DNA of 64,000 nucleotides from Paenibacillus senegalensis JC66 (GTDB lineage: Bacteria > Bacillota > Bacilli > Paenibacillales > NBRC-103111), in contig NZ_HE610959.1 in the NCBI RefSeq assembly GCF_000285515.1, forward strand, positions 107,885 through 171,884, given 5' to 3'. A program made the translations under genes and the position numbers. Positions 1-7,570 of this stretch are shown in pieces. The notes under the pieces are model-generated. The model saw nothing but the letters and a program-made list of their open reading frames with translations, did no database searches and was not told where the DNA came from. How positions within the stretch are numbered: position 1 is the first letter of the stretch; every line of letters starts with the position of its first letter.

Positions 1-472
1 GGCTTTCACTGCCATCCATGTGCTCGGCAATCGCGATCCCCGCGTCGTTTCCCGAATTGATAAGCAAGCCCTGTACGAGCTTCAAGAGCGGGACTTCTTC
101 GCCTTCCAGGAGATATACCCGGGTGCCATCGGCTTCCCGGGCATTTTTGCTTACCGTAACGATATCGTCCAAATTCCCCTGCTCAATCGCAATGATGCCG
201 GTTACGATCTTCGTAATGCTTGCCGGGTACATTAAGCGCTTACTGTTTTTCTCATACAACACCTTGCCGGTTGCAGCATCCATCAAGATAGCAGCTTCGC
301 TGTTCAAGCCGAAGCGGTCTGCCGGAAGCTCGCTTCTTTCCTCTGGCTCCAGGGCATGGACCACCCCGGACCATGAGTTAGAGACTATAAGCACAAAAAC
401 TACGGCAAAAGCTGCGAAGGTTCGCCAAAGCGTCACCTGAGCGCAGAATTTGTTTAATGTCTTGCCTTTCAT
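1..472 (-). CDS. D-alanyl-D-alanine carboxypeptidase (PBP5/DacF-like), partial
   Basis: The gene runs off the left edge; 157 N-terminal residues are visible. It begins with a basic stretch and a hydrophobic segment (about residues 17-40) ending in VVHA, a likely signal peptide. The Ser-x-x-Lys catalytic tetrad SITK lies at residues 85-88 and the second-motif SGN at 140-142, which is the spacing of class C low-molecular-mass penicillin-binding proteins (peptidase family S11). Such enzymes trim the terminal D-Ala from peptidoglycan pentapeptides outside the membrane. The third motif (KTG) and the C-terminal anchor lie outside the window. The ATG is preceded by a weak GGGG site. Family assignment is firm; which paralogue (dacA, dacB or dacF) cannot be told from this part. 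Confidence 0.9.
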   Translation of the reverse strand, partial: MKGKTLNKFCAQVTLWRTFAAFAVVFVLIVSNSWSGVVHALEPEERSELPADRFGLNSEAAILMDAATGKVLYEKNSKRLMYPASITKIVTGIIAIEQGNLDDIVTVSKNAREADGTRVYLLEGEEVPLLKLVQGLLINSGNDAGIAIAEHMDGSES

Positions 473-595
473 TACACCAGCCCCAACTTCTTCAGCTTTT
501 TATAGGCTTCCTCAGACGAAATGCGGCCGCACGATACCAAAGAATAAGAATAACTCTGCCTAAGCCGGCAGCAGATTTTGCCTTCGTGTATTTGC

Positions 596-976
596 CTATT
601 TCATTAATTTATTGACAGTTGTAAGCAGCTCATCAATAACTTCTTCATCGCCTTCTTGGATGCGTTCGATTACACAGCTTTTCATGTGATGCTCAAGCAG
701 CAGCTTGCCTACTCCGTTCAGAGCCGATTGGATAGAGGAAATCTGATTCAACACATCATCGCAATAGGTGTCCTTCTCAATCAATCCCTTAACCCCGCGA
801 ATCTGCCCTTCGATCCGGTTAAGGCGGTGAATGAGACTTTTTTTCGCTTTTTCGGAATGGTGGCTTTTTCGCTCCGTTGAACAGCATTCTTCGCGGCTTT
901 CCGTCTGCTGGACAGCGGCTTCTGTTAGGTTGTTTTCGGTATTCGCGGTATTATAGCCGCCTAGTTCGTGTGTCAT
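596..976 (-). CDS. csoR: CsoR/FrmR-type metal-sensing repressor
   Basis: This 126-residue protein has the all-helical DUF156 fold typical of CsoR, RcnR and FrmR repressors: the hallmark HRLNRIEGQIRGV stretch is followed by the Cys-His-Cys set used by copper sensors (TYC, then HHMKSC). That pattern favours Cu(I), but formaldehyde- or persulfide-sensing relatives use similar residues. About 45 residues rich in Glu, Asn and Cys precede the domain, longer than usual. The start at 976 is chosen because GGAGGG sits six bases upstream; the ATG at 982 would touch that site. No copA or copZ gene is adjacent, so its target must be elsewhere. It lies upstream of the carboxypeptidase gene on the same strand. 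Confidence 0.85.
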   Translation of the reverse strand: MTHELGGYNTANTENNLTEAAVQQTESREECCSTERKSHHSEKAKKSLIHRLNRIEGQIRGVKGLIEKDTYCDDVLNQISSIQSALNGVGKLLLEHHMKSCVIERIQEGDEEVIDELLTTVNKLMK

Positions 977-1095
977 CTTCATCCCTCCTGTTCTCCATTT
1001 TACTATGTCCGGCCTGCCCTGTGCAAAAGTTTGCCGATAATTGCCAGGAGACTGCCGCAAGAGCCGGGTCCGCGGTTAAAACTGTCCGTAATTCG

Positions 1096-1410
1096 CTAGC
1101 TGTACTGATCTTGAAGGCTGAAACGCCGGATATGATCCCATAATCGTTCCTCCTGCAGTATTTCGAGCTGCTTCGGACCGATCAGATCAAAATGCGGATA
1201 TTCAGAGCGAAGATGTATATAGCGGGGATTCAACCCGTATCGCATACACCACTGGATTAGCTTGTCAGGCTTCGAGCAGCCTACTTTTGTTACAGATGTA
1301 ATCCCCGGAAAACGAGGATCGAGCCAATAATGAGTTAAATAGGCGATATTGCCTGCAGCCACCTGCTGCTTCCAGCGATTCAGTTCTTCACGTGTCACTC
1401 CAAAAGCCAT
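1096..1410 (-). CDS. yneQ: YneQ-like conserved protein of unknown function
   Basis: A 104-residue soluble protein. The opening MAFG, the central THYWLDPRFPG and TSVTKVGCS stretches and the later PHFDLIG agree with my recollection of Bacillus subtilis YneQ. No catalytic motif or membrane segment is evident and no function is known to me. The start at 1410 has GGAG eight bases upstream; an upstream in-frame ATG at 1443 has no such site. It stands between two unrelated regulators' genes and gives no contextual clue. Confidence 0.75.
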   Translation of the reverse strand: MAFGVTREELNRWKQQVAAGNIAYLTHYWLDPRFPGITSVTKVGCSKPDKLIQWCMRYGLNPRYIHLRSEYPHFDLIGPKQLEILQEERLWDHIRRFSLQDQYS

Positions 1411-1603
1411 TCTGCCTGCTCCTTGTTCTTGTTTTACCGGCAACAGATCCCATTATTTGCGTAGCGGTCATCCATGGTCATCTATATCTAGACTAATCAG
1501 CATTATGTTTATGGATAATTCCAGCATATCATATTGCTGCACCCTATTGCAGCTACAGGAAAGAAAGCCCTGTCGGCTTGGGCCTCCTGCTCGAAATGAG
1601 CAT

Positions 1604-1639
1604 TGCCTGCCAGCTTGAAAAAAGAAAAAACGGCAGGCA
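1604..1639 (-). terminator. stem-loop just after the heme-monooxygenase-like gene
   Basis: An 8-bp perfect stem (TGCCTGCC/GGCAGGCA) begins directly after the stop codon at 1641. The T-rich run lies in the loop rather than behind the stem, so it is not a textbook intrinsic terminator. Confidence 0.4.
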
Positions 1640-1640
1640 C

Positions 1641-1976
1641 CTAAGTAGGATGCTTAACCGTTTTAACCTCGTACATGTTAACAGTGGTGCTTATAAGATA
1701 ATCCGGCTTTTCCTGGCTGTTCTTGTTGCGATGGCCTGCAATATGCTCGGGGCTCTTCTCCCAAGCCTTCCACGCTTCTTCCGACTCCCATCGAACCAGG
1801 ATCAATACCTCCTCTTCCTCGGCATCTCTCTTACGCAGTTTCTTAACCGCGACGCTCAAATCAATGAATCCGGGAATCTTCGTCATCGGACCGCCGGGCT
1901 GGCTGAAGCGTTCAATCACTTCTTCCGTATGTCCGGCCTTTACTATAATCGTTCTAGTTTGGATCAGCAATGCCAT
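1641..1976 (-). CDS. IsdG/HmoA-like antibiotic-biosynthesis-monooxygenase-fold protein
   Basis: A 111-residue protein with the ferredoxin-like ABM fold. The order ERF, PGF, WESEEAWKAWEKS, then AGH resembles the staphylococcal heme monooxygenases IsdG and IsdI, in which a Trp and a His in these positions hold and open the heme; both are present (KAW, AGH). The N-terminal catalytic Asn of IsdG appears to be Thr here. A promoter overlapped by a Fur-like box at 2120-2149 supports a role in iron or heme use. The start is uncertain: ATG 1994 has no ribosome site, ATG 1976 follows AGGAG too closely, and TTG 1970 would have ideal spacing. A quinol monooxygenase is the main alternative. Confidence 0.7.
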   Translation of the reverse strand: MALLIQTRTIIVKAGHTEEVIERFSQPGGPMTKIPGFIDLSVAVKKLRKRDAEEEEVLILVRWESEEAWKAWEKSPEHIAGHRNKNSQEKPDYLISTTVNMYEVKTVKHPT

Positions 1977-2119
1977 TCTCCTCTCATTACTCATGAAAAT
2001 CTAATAAAGCAAAAGGTTAAAAGCTCAGCTTATGAGGTCCCTAATCACATCAATAGAAAAGCTAAAGCATGACCTGCCGCGAGACGGCCAGCTTGCAGCC
2101 CTTTTTCTTTATTGATTAT

Positions 2120-2149
2120 ATTGTATTTGATAACGATTCTCATTGTCAA
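2120..2149 (-). promoter_or_regulatory. promoter with overlapping Fur-like box
   Basis: Read on the minus strand, TTGACA (2149-2144) and TACAAT (2125-2120) are 18 bases apart. The spacer region carries TGATAAC-G-ATTCTCA plus ATTGTCA (2128-2148 on the plus strand), close to the Bacillus Fur 7-1-7 consensus TGATAAT-N-ATTATCA with two mismatches. It is placed to repress the downstream heme-monooxygenase-like gene when iron is plentiful. Confidence 0.65.
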
Positions 2150-2270
2150 TCCAAAACAGCCCGCATTTTAGTTGACAACCCATTAGCAGCAAGGTTAAAT
2201 ATGATAGGAATGGCTTGGCTGATGTTCCTGATGAAAATTATCCGCATAAGGAAAAAAGGCTCTCTATAAT

Positions 2271-2424
2271 AATTAGAGGTTGACAGTATAAGATAGCAGA
2301 AGCGGAGGGGAAAAGGGAGTCCAAGCTTTCCGAAGGAAAGCAGCTTCGGGAGCATATGCTAACAGTGATCGGAGGTCCCCTCATTCCCCGTTGTGATTTC
2401 CTCCTTTGTTGTCAACCACTAGTT
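2271..2424. repeat. 154-nt element with 15-bp imperfect terminal inverted repeats
   Basis: The ends (AATTAGAGGTTGACA at 2271 and the complement of AACTAGTGGTTGACA at 2424) pair at 13 of 15 positions. Inside are further complementary blocks: GGGGAA near 2307 with TTCCCC near 2386, and a central hairpin GCTTTCC-gaa-GGAAAGC at 2325-2341. It may be a structured RNA, a leader of the GNAT gene at 2506, or a small inverted-repeat transposable element. No second copy was seen in the window. Confidence 0.5.
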
Positions 2425-2505
2425 TAAGTTTTGAGCCGGAAAAATGAATGGTTTTTCAGCAAATGGCGGCAGCATGTTATACAAATTGGAGAATAAGGTG
2501 AGCGG

Positions 2506-2955
2506 ATGATAAAGCAAATAGTCGATAATAAAAGGCAATTTATGAAATTGCTGCTGCTAGCTGATGAGCAGGAAAACATGATTGAGCGCTATCTAGAGCG
2601 CGGGGAGCTGTTCGTCTTAGAGGAGGAGGAAGAAGTCAAGGCCGTCTGTGTCGTAACGGATGAAGGCGGGGGAGTTTTTGAGATAAAAAATTTAGCCACA
2701 GCACCCGAACATCAGCGCAAAGGCTACGGCAAAGCAATGGTACAGTTTGTCAGCAATCATTACCGGGATCAAGGACATACTTTGCTGGTCGGTACCGGTG
2801 ACAGTCCTTTAACACTCCCTTTTTATGAGGCATGCGGGTTTGTCATTTCCCATCAAATTGATAATTTTTTTACAGACCACTACGATCATCCGATTTATGA
2901 AGGCGGCAAACAGTTAATTCATATGATTGTATTGAAAAAGGCTCTCTCTGAATAG
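2506..2955 (+). CDS. GNAT family N-acetyltransferase (YvbK-like)
   Basis: This 149-residue protein shows the GNAT acetyl-CoA-binding loop: after the strand IKNLATAPEHQ comes RKGYGKAM (residues about 76-83, the R/Q-x-x-G-x-G/A motif), followed by the strand LLVGTGDS and FYEACGF, where the Tyr is the usual general acid. Length and the N-terminal LLLLADEQ resemble Bacillus YvbK. The acceptor is unknown. The ATG has AAGGTG five bases upstream. It is a single gene preceded by the large inverted-repeat element at 2271-2424 and convergent with azoR. Confidence 0.8.
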   Translation: MIKQIVDNKRQFMKLLLLADEQENMIERYLERGELFVLEEEEEVKAVCVVTDEGGGVFEIKNLATAPEHQRKGYGKAMVQFVSNHYRDQGHTLLVGTGDSPLTLPFYEACGFVISHQIDNFFTDHYDHPIYEGGKQLIHMIVLKKALSE

Positions 2956-3002
2956 CTTAGGAATCGGGCTTCTTGCATACACTCGAACGGTTTCGTAGCA
3001 GC

Positions 3003-3048
3003 AGCGAGATATAGGTTCAAACGAGTTGGGCTTGATCTATATCCCGCT
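3003..3048. terminator. stem-loop between convergent GNAT and azoR genes
   Basis: AGCG-a-GATATAG (3003-3014) pairs with CTATATC-c-CGCT (3037-3048) around a 22-nt loop. There is no clear T-run on either side, so terminator function is only inferred from the position between convergent genes. Confidence 0.4.
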
Positions 3049-3085
3049 GAGTTCTCCTGCCCGGATTTATGGCAAAATGCTAAAC

Positions 3086-3712
3086 TTAAAAACGCTTGGC
3101 CAATTGCTCTACTTCACGCAATCCGTTTTCTATAATCTGCCCGGCCATTTCCGGATTTTGATTATGGCCTTCAATAACGACCTCATGAGGATTAGTAATT
3201 CCCCAGAATGCAACGGAGTTTTTGACAAGCGACAGGGCCATTTCCAAAGATTTCATTCCTTCATCAGAGTAGATTCCGCCACGCGCGCACAAGAGCGCGA
3301 CAGCTTTGTCCCCTACGAGGCCAACCGGACCCTCCGGAGTATATTTAAAAGTTTTTCCCGCCTGCATCAAATAAGTAATATAGGTGACCAATGGCGCCGG
3401 AACGGTAAAATTCCATAACGGAAAAGCAAATACCACCTTATCAGCAGCAAGGAACTGATTCAAATAACGTTCCGCAATATCCGCAGCCTGTTTCTCTTTC
3501 GCTGACGGCTCAATCCCTTGTCTTAGTTTAAACTGGCCGCTAATGGCGTCATGACCATAATAAGGGAGCTCTTCTCCATACAAATCCAGCTCGATGATCT
3601 CGTCTCCCTCATTTTCTGTACGATAGGCTTGTAAAAACCGCTCATACATGCGAACGCTGACCGCTTGATCCGCCGGCCGGTCATTCGCTTTAATAAACAA
3701 TACAGTTCCCAT
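3086..3712 (-). CDS. azoR: FMN-dependent NADH-azoreductase
   Basis: A 208-residue flavodoxin-fold oxidoreductase of the AcpD/AzoR family, which reduces quinones and azo compounds with NAD(P)H in the cytoplasm and protects against electrophiles. The N-terminal strand VLFIKAND, the FAFPLWNFTVPAPLVTYI segment (FMN contact P-x-W-N-F, about residues 97-102) and the LLCARGG stretch (about 160) are diagnostic, and the length is typical. AGAGGAAG stands seven bases before the ATG. It is divergent from the DUF59 gene across an intergenic region holding a 46-nt inverted repeat, a possible operator for a quinone-sensing repressor, though no repressor gene is adjacent. Confidence 0.9.
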   Translation of the reverse strand: MGTVLFIKANDRPADQAVSVRMYERFLQAYRTENEGDEIIELDLYGEELPYYGHDAISGQFKLRQGIEPSAKEKQAADIAERYLNQFLAADKVVFAFPLWNFTVPAPLVTYITYLMQAGKTFKYTPEGPVGLVGDKAVALLCARGGIYSDEGMKSLEMALSLVKNSVAFWGITNPHEVVIEGHNQNPEMAGQIIENGLREVEQLAKRF

Positions 3713-3782
3713 CCGATAACTTCCTCTCTTTTTGTTGTTTCTAACCGCTTAACTGAGCTTAATTATGCACAGTAAAAACGAA

Positions 3783-3828
3783 AAATAAATTACAGCGATG
3801 TTTTGAAGTCATCAACTGTAACTTATTT
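3783..3828. promoter_or_regulatory. 46-nt inverted repeat, possible operator
   Basis: AAATAAATTACAG (3783-3795) matches the complement of CTGTAACTTATTT (3816-3828) at 12 of 13 positions, and GATG/CATC continue the pairing inward. It lies between the divergent azoR start (3712) and the small reading frame and DUF59 gene to the right. It could be an operator or an RNA hairpin. Confidence 0.45.
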
Positions 3829-3841
3829 AGTTGTATTATAA

Positions 3842-3970
3842 ATGAAAGTCTTGATAAAGGCAATACTAGCTTTATGCGGTATCCTCAAGGCCTTTCTCTT
3901 GCGGATGATCGCATTCATGAACAGCGCAGCAATGACTGTTCCTACAATCATGACCCGGAGGTGTGTGTAA
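3842..3970 (+). CDS. possible 42-residue hydrophobic leader peptide
   Basis: An ATG at 3842 opens a 42-codon frame that ends TAATG, overlapping the start of the DUF59 gene by one base. The product would start MKVLIKAILALCGILKAFLL and look like a single membrane helix with a basic end. There is no ribosome-binding site before its ATG, so translation is doubtful; it is listed because the stop-start overlap would allow coupling. Confidence 0.25.
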   Translation: MKVLIKAILALCGILKAFLLRMIAFMNSAAMTVPTIMTRRCV

Positions 3971-4281
3971 TGAACGAGGACAAGATCTGGCTCGCACTCG
4001 AAGAAGTGATCGACCCGGAAATTGGCATAAACATCGTGGATTTGGGGCTGGTATATGACATCGAGATCCAGGATGATCGCGCCAAAATCGAAATGACCCT
4101 GACGATACCCGAATGTCCGCTCGCTGACGAAATTACAGCTAATGTCGAAGAAGCTGCCCAGAAGGTAGAAGGAATAAGTGAAGTAGAGGTGAAACTCGTT
4201 TGGGAGCCGAAATGGACGCCAGCCCGCATGAGCGAAGAGGCACTTGAGGAAATACGCGCTAGACAAATGGCGCATCCCTAG
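3970..4281 (+). CDS. MIP18/DUF59 family metal-sulfur cluster assembly factor
   Basis: A 103-residue protein covering one complete DUF59 domain: VIDPEIGINIVDLGLVYD near the N-terminus, then the TIPECPLAD segment whose Cys (about residue 50) is the conserved Fe-S handling residue. Relatives (SufT, PaaD-like and MIP18 proteins) help mature Fe-S proteins. CGGAGGTG lies seven bases before the ATG, which excludes the longer upstream in-frame ATG at 3874. A strong terminator follows. No suf or paa genes are nearby, so the client is unknown. Confidence 0.85.
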   Translation: MNEDKIWLALEEVIDPEIGINIVDLGLVYDIEIQDDRAKIEMTLTIPECPLADEITANVEEAAQKVEGISEVEVKLVWEPKWTPARMSEEALEEIRARQMAHP

Positions 4282-4353
4282 TTCTTTATTCGCAAAATGA
4301 TGCGCCAATAAGGTCAAGCTCCTGGCCGCTTTTCAGTAACGCCATTGCCGTAG

Positions 4354-4398
4354 ACAGAGAGCCCCGCTGTTATTTGCCGGCAGGCTCTCTGTTTCATT
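4354..4398 (+). terminator. intrinsic terminator after the DUF59 gene
   Basis: A 10-bp perfect stem ACAGAGAGCC (4354-4363)/GGCTCTCTGT (4383-4392) is followed by TTCATTTCC. It separates the DUF59 gene from the des promoter. Confidence 0.65.
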
Positions 4399-4429
4399 TC
4401 CTTTCATTAACATATAGTCCAGCAACAAT

Positions 4430-4495
4430 ATGACACTTGTCATCCTCTCCCTTTGACAGTTGTGACTACCTAACCCTCCCCCGCTCCTTTACAAT
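4430..4495 (+). promoter_or_regulatory. des promoter with two DesR-type operator copies
   Basis: A perfect palindrome ATGACA-ct-TGTCAT (4430-4443) and a weaker copy TGACA-gt-TGTGA (4454-4465) sit about 23 bp apart. A TACAAT -10 lies at 4490-4495, but the sequence 17 bp upstream of it (TACCTA) is a poor -35. That arrangement is expected for an activator-dependent promoter; by analogy with B. subtilis, phosphorylated DesR would bind both copies and recruit RNA polymerase after a drop in temperature. Confidence 0.7.
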
Positions 4496-4566
4496 AATGA
4501 CAAGGGGCTAAGACAGGAACGATTGCATCTTAGCCAAATGAAACAAACAACTTGAGGAGGAGCCCC

Positions 4567-5625
4567 ATGACCCAATCCAAAATGGCCCAATTGAAAAAGT
4601 CAGTCGTCCCCTATGAACGGCCTGATTCCCGCTCGAGCACCCGGCAAATTCTAAATACTCTGCTTCCTCTTTTCATCCTATGGTTTCTGTCCTACCAGAG
4701 CTTATCCATTTCCTACTGGTTAACTGTGCCGCTCCTTATGCTGGCAGCTGCATTTTTAGTCCGGACGTTCATCATTTTTCATGACTGCTGTCATCAATCG
4801 TTTTTCAAAAGCCGCAAAGCCAACGATTGGCTCGGCACTTTTACCGGCATACTGACGCTTGTTCCGTACAAACAGTGGAGATACAGCCACTCGGTCCATC
4901 ACGCCTCCAGCAGCAACCTGGATAAAAGAGGCGTTGGTGATATATGGATTCTTACCGTTGAGGAGTATGTTGCCGCACCGTTATGGAAGAAAATTAGCTA
5001 TCGTTTGTACCGCAATCCGCTAATCATGTTTGGATTGGGACCGATCTATACGTTTATGCTGCAATATCGGTTCAATCGCCGGGGAGCTAAACGGGCTGAG
5101 AGGATGAATACGTATCTTACCAATCTGGGGATCGCTGTACTTTATTCCCTGCTCATTTGGGCTGTTGGCTGGCAAAGCTTCCTTCTCATCCAGCTGCCGA
5201 TTATTTGGTTTTCCGGCTTGCTGGGCATCTGGCTATTCTATGTACAGCATCAATTCGAAGACACCTACTTCGAGCACGAGGATGAGTGGGACTACGTAAA
5301 AGCAGCGGTTGAAGGAAGCTCATATTACCAGCTTCCTAAAGTTCTGCAGTGGCTGACAGGTAATATCGGCTTTCATCATGTGCATCATCTGAGTCCAAGA
5401 GTGCCTAATTATTTGCTCGAAAAGGTACACAACGAAACTGTGCCGCTGCAAAAGGCAACAACGATTTCATTGACAACCAGCTTGAAAGCCCTCCGCTTCA
5501 GGCTGTGGGATGAGACGCAAATGCGGTTTGTCAGCTTCAGAGATATCAAACCGCTGCTGGTTAAGCGGCTGCCTAAGCTGCCTCCAATGCCAACCGCCCA
5601 TCCCCGTATGACCGAAAATAAATAA
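4567..5625 (+). CDS. des: acyl-lipid delta-5 fatty acid desaturase
   Basis: A 352-residue membrane desaturase that puts cis double bonds into acyl chains of existing phospholipids, restoring fluidity in the cold. The three His boxes that bind the di-iron centre are present: HDCCH (about residue 75), HSVHH (about 110) and HHVHH (about 275). Membrane segments flank the boxes and the sequence tracks B. subtilis Des almost throughout. The start at 4567 has GAGGAGG six bases upstream. It is followed by desK and desR, its own thermosensing two-component system, and preceded by DesR-type operators. Confidence 0.95.
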   Translation: MTQSKMAQLKKSVVPYERPDSRSSTRQILNTLLPLFILWFLSYQSLSISYWLTVPLLMLAAAFLVRTFIIFHDCCHQSFFKSRKANDWLGTFTGILTLVPYKQWRYSHSVHHASSSNLDKRGVGDIWILTVEEYVAAPLWKKISYRLYRNPLIMFGLGPIYTFMLQYRFNRRGAKRAERMNTYLTNLGIAVLYSLLIWAVGWQSFLLIQLPIIWFSGLLGIWLFYVQHQFEDTYFEHEDEWDYVKAAVEGSSYYQLPKVLQWLTGNIGFHHVHHLSPRVPNYLLEKVHNETVPLQKATTISLTTSLKALRFRLWDETQMRFVSFRDIKPLLVKRLPKLPPMPTAHPRMTENK

Positions 5626-5722
5626 ACTTACCTGATTAGCGGACATCCCGGCTTCAAGCGGTAACAGGCTTTCGCTTGTGTTACAATAACAGCGGACAGC
5701 TTAATTCATGTAGGGGGTTCCC

Positions 5723-6850
5723 ATGCGTAAATGGTATCAGGTTTTTCCGAAGAGTACCGGATTAAGCCCCTATGTATGGCTCGTATTCGGTATTCTTCCT
5801 TTTTATTTTATTTTTCGTTCTTCCGATCTGTACAAGATCGTCATTGGCATCGTTCTGATTTCGCTCTTTTTCTTTTGCTACCGGCTGACATTCGTCTCTA
5901 AAGGCTGGCCTGTCTATGTGGGGACCAGTGTGCAAATTATTATCTCGATTACAATGTCCATCCTATACGGATACATTTACTTTTCTTTTTTCCTTGCCTT
6001 CTTCATTGGCAATGTTCAGAACAAAGCCGGGTTTTTCACCTTATACACGATCCATCTCGTCAGTGTCGTAACAGCCGTTAATATCGGATTCGTCTCCCAG
6101 AACCGTTTTTTTCTTACGCAAACGCCGTTTATTCTGATCTGCCTGATCGGTGCTATCCTGCTGCCGTTAAGCAGCTATAACCGCAACAAGCAGGAGCAAT
6201 TGGAGGATCAGCTGCATGACGCGAATCTGAAAATAGCCGATATGGTTAAGCTGGAGGAGCGCCAGCGGATTGCTCGGGATTTGCATGACACTCTGGGTCA
6301 GAAGCTTTCCCTAATCGGCCTAAAGAGCGACCTCGCGGGAAAGCTGATTTATACAGCTCCGGAACGGGCCCGCTCCGAAATTAAAGAAATCCAGCAAACG
6401 GCAAGAACAGCTCTGAAGGAAGTACGGGAAATGGTTTCGCAAATGAGGGGGACCCGTTTAAAGGACGAACTGAGACGGGTCAAGCAAATTTTGCATGCCG
6501 CCCAGATTGAGTTTCATCTGGAGGGCAGCCCTGTGCTTGCCCATACCTCCCTTCTGGTAGAGAACGTGTTAAGCATGTGCTTGAAGGAAGCCGTTAACAA
6601 TATTATTAAGCACAGTAATGCAACAGCCTGTACGATGCAGATCACGGAAACAAGCTCGCAGCTGGTCATGAAAGTTTCCGATAACGGCAATGGTTTCCAT
6701 GCACAATCGGCCTTTTATGAAGGGCACGGACTGCAGGGCATGAAGGAACGGCTGGAATTTGTGAACGGAAGCTTAGACATTGACTCCCGCAAAGGAACCA
6801 CGTTAACGATTCAAGTTCCGTTGTTGCAGACGGACAGTGCGAAAGGATGA
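5723..6850 (+). CDS. desK: membrane thermosensor histidine kinase DesK
   Basis: 375 residues: five or so membrane segments (residues about 17-150) that sense bilayer thickness, a coiled linker, then a HisKA_3 dimerisation domain with the phosphorylated His188 in RIARDLHDTLGQK, the same number as in B. subtilis DesK, and a HATPase domain (NNIIKHS, then DNGNGF and GHGLQGMKERL). At low temperature it is expected to phosphorylate DesR, at high temperature to act as phosphatase. GGGGG lies seven bases before the ATG. It ends eight bases before the desR start, so the two are co-transcribed. Confidence 0.95.
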   Translation: MRKWYQVFPKSTGLSPYVWLVFGILPFYFIFRSSDLYKIVIGIVLISLFFFCYRLTFVSKGWPVYVGTSVQIIISITMSILYGYIYFSFFLAFFIGNVQNKAGFFTLYTIHLVSVVTAVNIGFVSQNRFFLTQTPFILICLIGAILLPLSSYNRNKQEQLEDQLHDANLKIADMVKLEERQRIARDLHDTLGQKLSLIGLKSDLAGKLIYTAPERARSEIKEIQQTARTALKEVREMVSQMRGTRLKDELRRVKQILHAAQIEFHLEGSPVLAHTSLLVENVLSMCLKEAVNNIIKHSNATACTMQITETSSQLVMKVSDNGNGFHAQSAFYEGHGLQGMKERLEFVNGSLDIDSRKGTTLTIQVPLLQTDSAKG

Positions 6851-6857
6851 TTTCACG

Positions 6858-7457
6858 TTGATTAGAATCCTGTTGGCTGAAGACCAGCGCATGCTGTTAG
6901 GCGCCCTTGGCTCTTTGCTTGATCTGGAGGACGATATGACCGTTGTCGGCATGGCTGGTAATGGAGAAGAAGCCTTGACGCTGGTTAAGCAGCTGCAGCC
7001 GGATATTTGCATTATGGACATCGAAATGCCGCTGCTCAGCGGGCTTGACGTGGCTGAACGGCTTAAGGATCATCCGTGTAAAATTATTATGCTCACCACT
7101 TTTGCCCGGCCCGGCTACTTTGAAAGGGCACTAAAGGCGGGTGTGAGCGGCTATATGCTCAAGGACAGTCCGAGTGAGGAATTGGCCAACTCTATTCGCT
7201 CAGTTATGAAAGGCAAACGAATCTATGCTCCCGAGTTGATAGACGAGGCCTATGGTGTAGAAAACCCTTTATCCGAACGGGAAAAAGAAATATTGGAGCT
7301 GATAGCCGCGGGAAGAACAACAAAGGAAATTGCTGATCAGCTGTTCTTAACAACAGGAACCGTCCGTAACTATATTTCCGTCATCCTTGACAAGCTGGGA
7401 GTGGGCAATCGTATCGAAGCTATTTCTTATGTGAAAGAAAAGGGCTGGTTTAATTAA
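6858..7457 (+). CDS. desR: NarL-type response regulator DesR
   Basis: 199 residues: receiver domain with the acceptor Asp54 (IMDIEMP), Thr in TTFARPGYF, Lys in LKDSPSEEL, then a LuxR-type helix-turn-helix (LSEREKEILELIAAGRTTKEIA). It should activate des. A TTG start at 6858 is preferred: AAAGGA stands ten bases upstream and the protein then begins MIRILLAEDQ, matching B. subtilis DesR. A GTG at 6837 inside desK is the alternative. A strong bidirectional terminator follows. Confidence 0.95.
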   Translation: MIRILLAEDQRMLLGALGSLLDLEDDMTVVGMAGNGEEALTLVKQLQPDICIMDIEMPLLSGLDVAERLKDHPCKIIMLTTFARPGYFERALKAGVSGYMLKDSPSEELANSIRSVMKGKRIYAPELIDEAYGVENPLSEREKEILELIAAGRTTKEIADQLFLTTGTVRNYISVILDKLGVGNRIEAISYVKEKGWFN

Positions 7458-7505
7458 CTCCCGCCATGCCGTGCACCTGTTTCAATCCGCTATTCATTGG
7501 TTAAA

Positions 7506-7554
7506 AAAAGATGATTCCGCTGCGGCGCATCACGCACTACCGGAATCATCTTTT
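7506..7554. terminator. bidirectional intrinsic terminator
   Basis: A 14-bp perfect stem, AAAAGATGATTCCG (7506-7519) with CGGAATCATCTTTT (7541-7554), has A/T ends usable in both directions. It ends desR and the convergent papain-like gene. Confidence 0.85.
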
Positions 7555-7570
7555 CATTTTGTCTTAAGAC

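Noticed and set aside
474..594. An open stretch upstream of the carboxypeptidase start, ending TAATG and reading GRISSEEAYKKLKKLGLV at its end.
   Set aside because: It has no ATG or GTG start and an in-frame TGA lies just before it; at most a 22-codon TTG frame without ribosome site.
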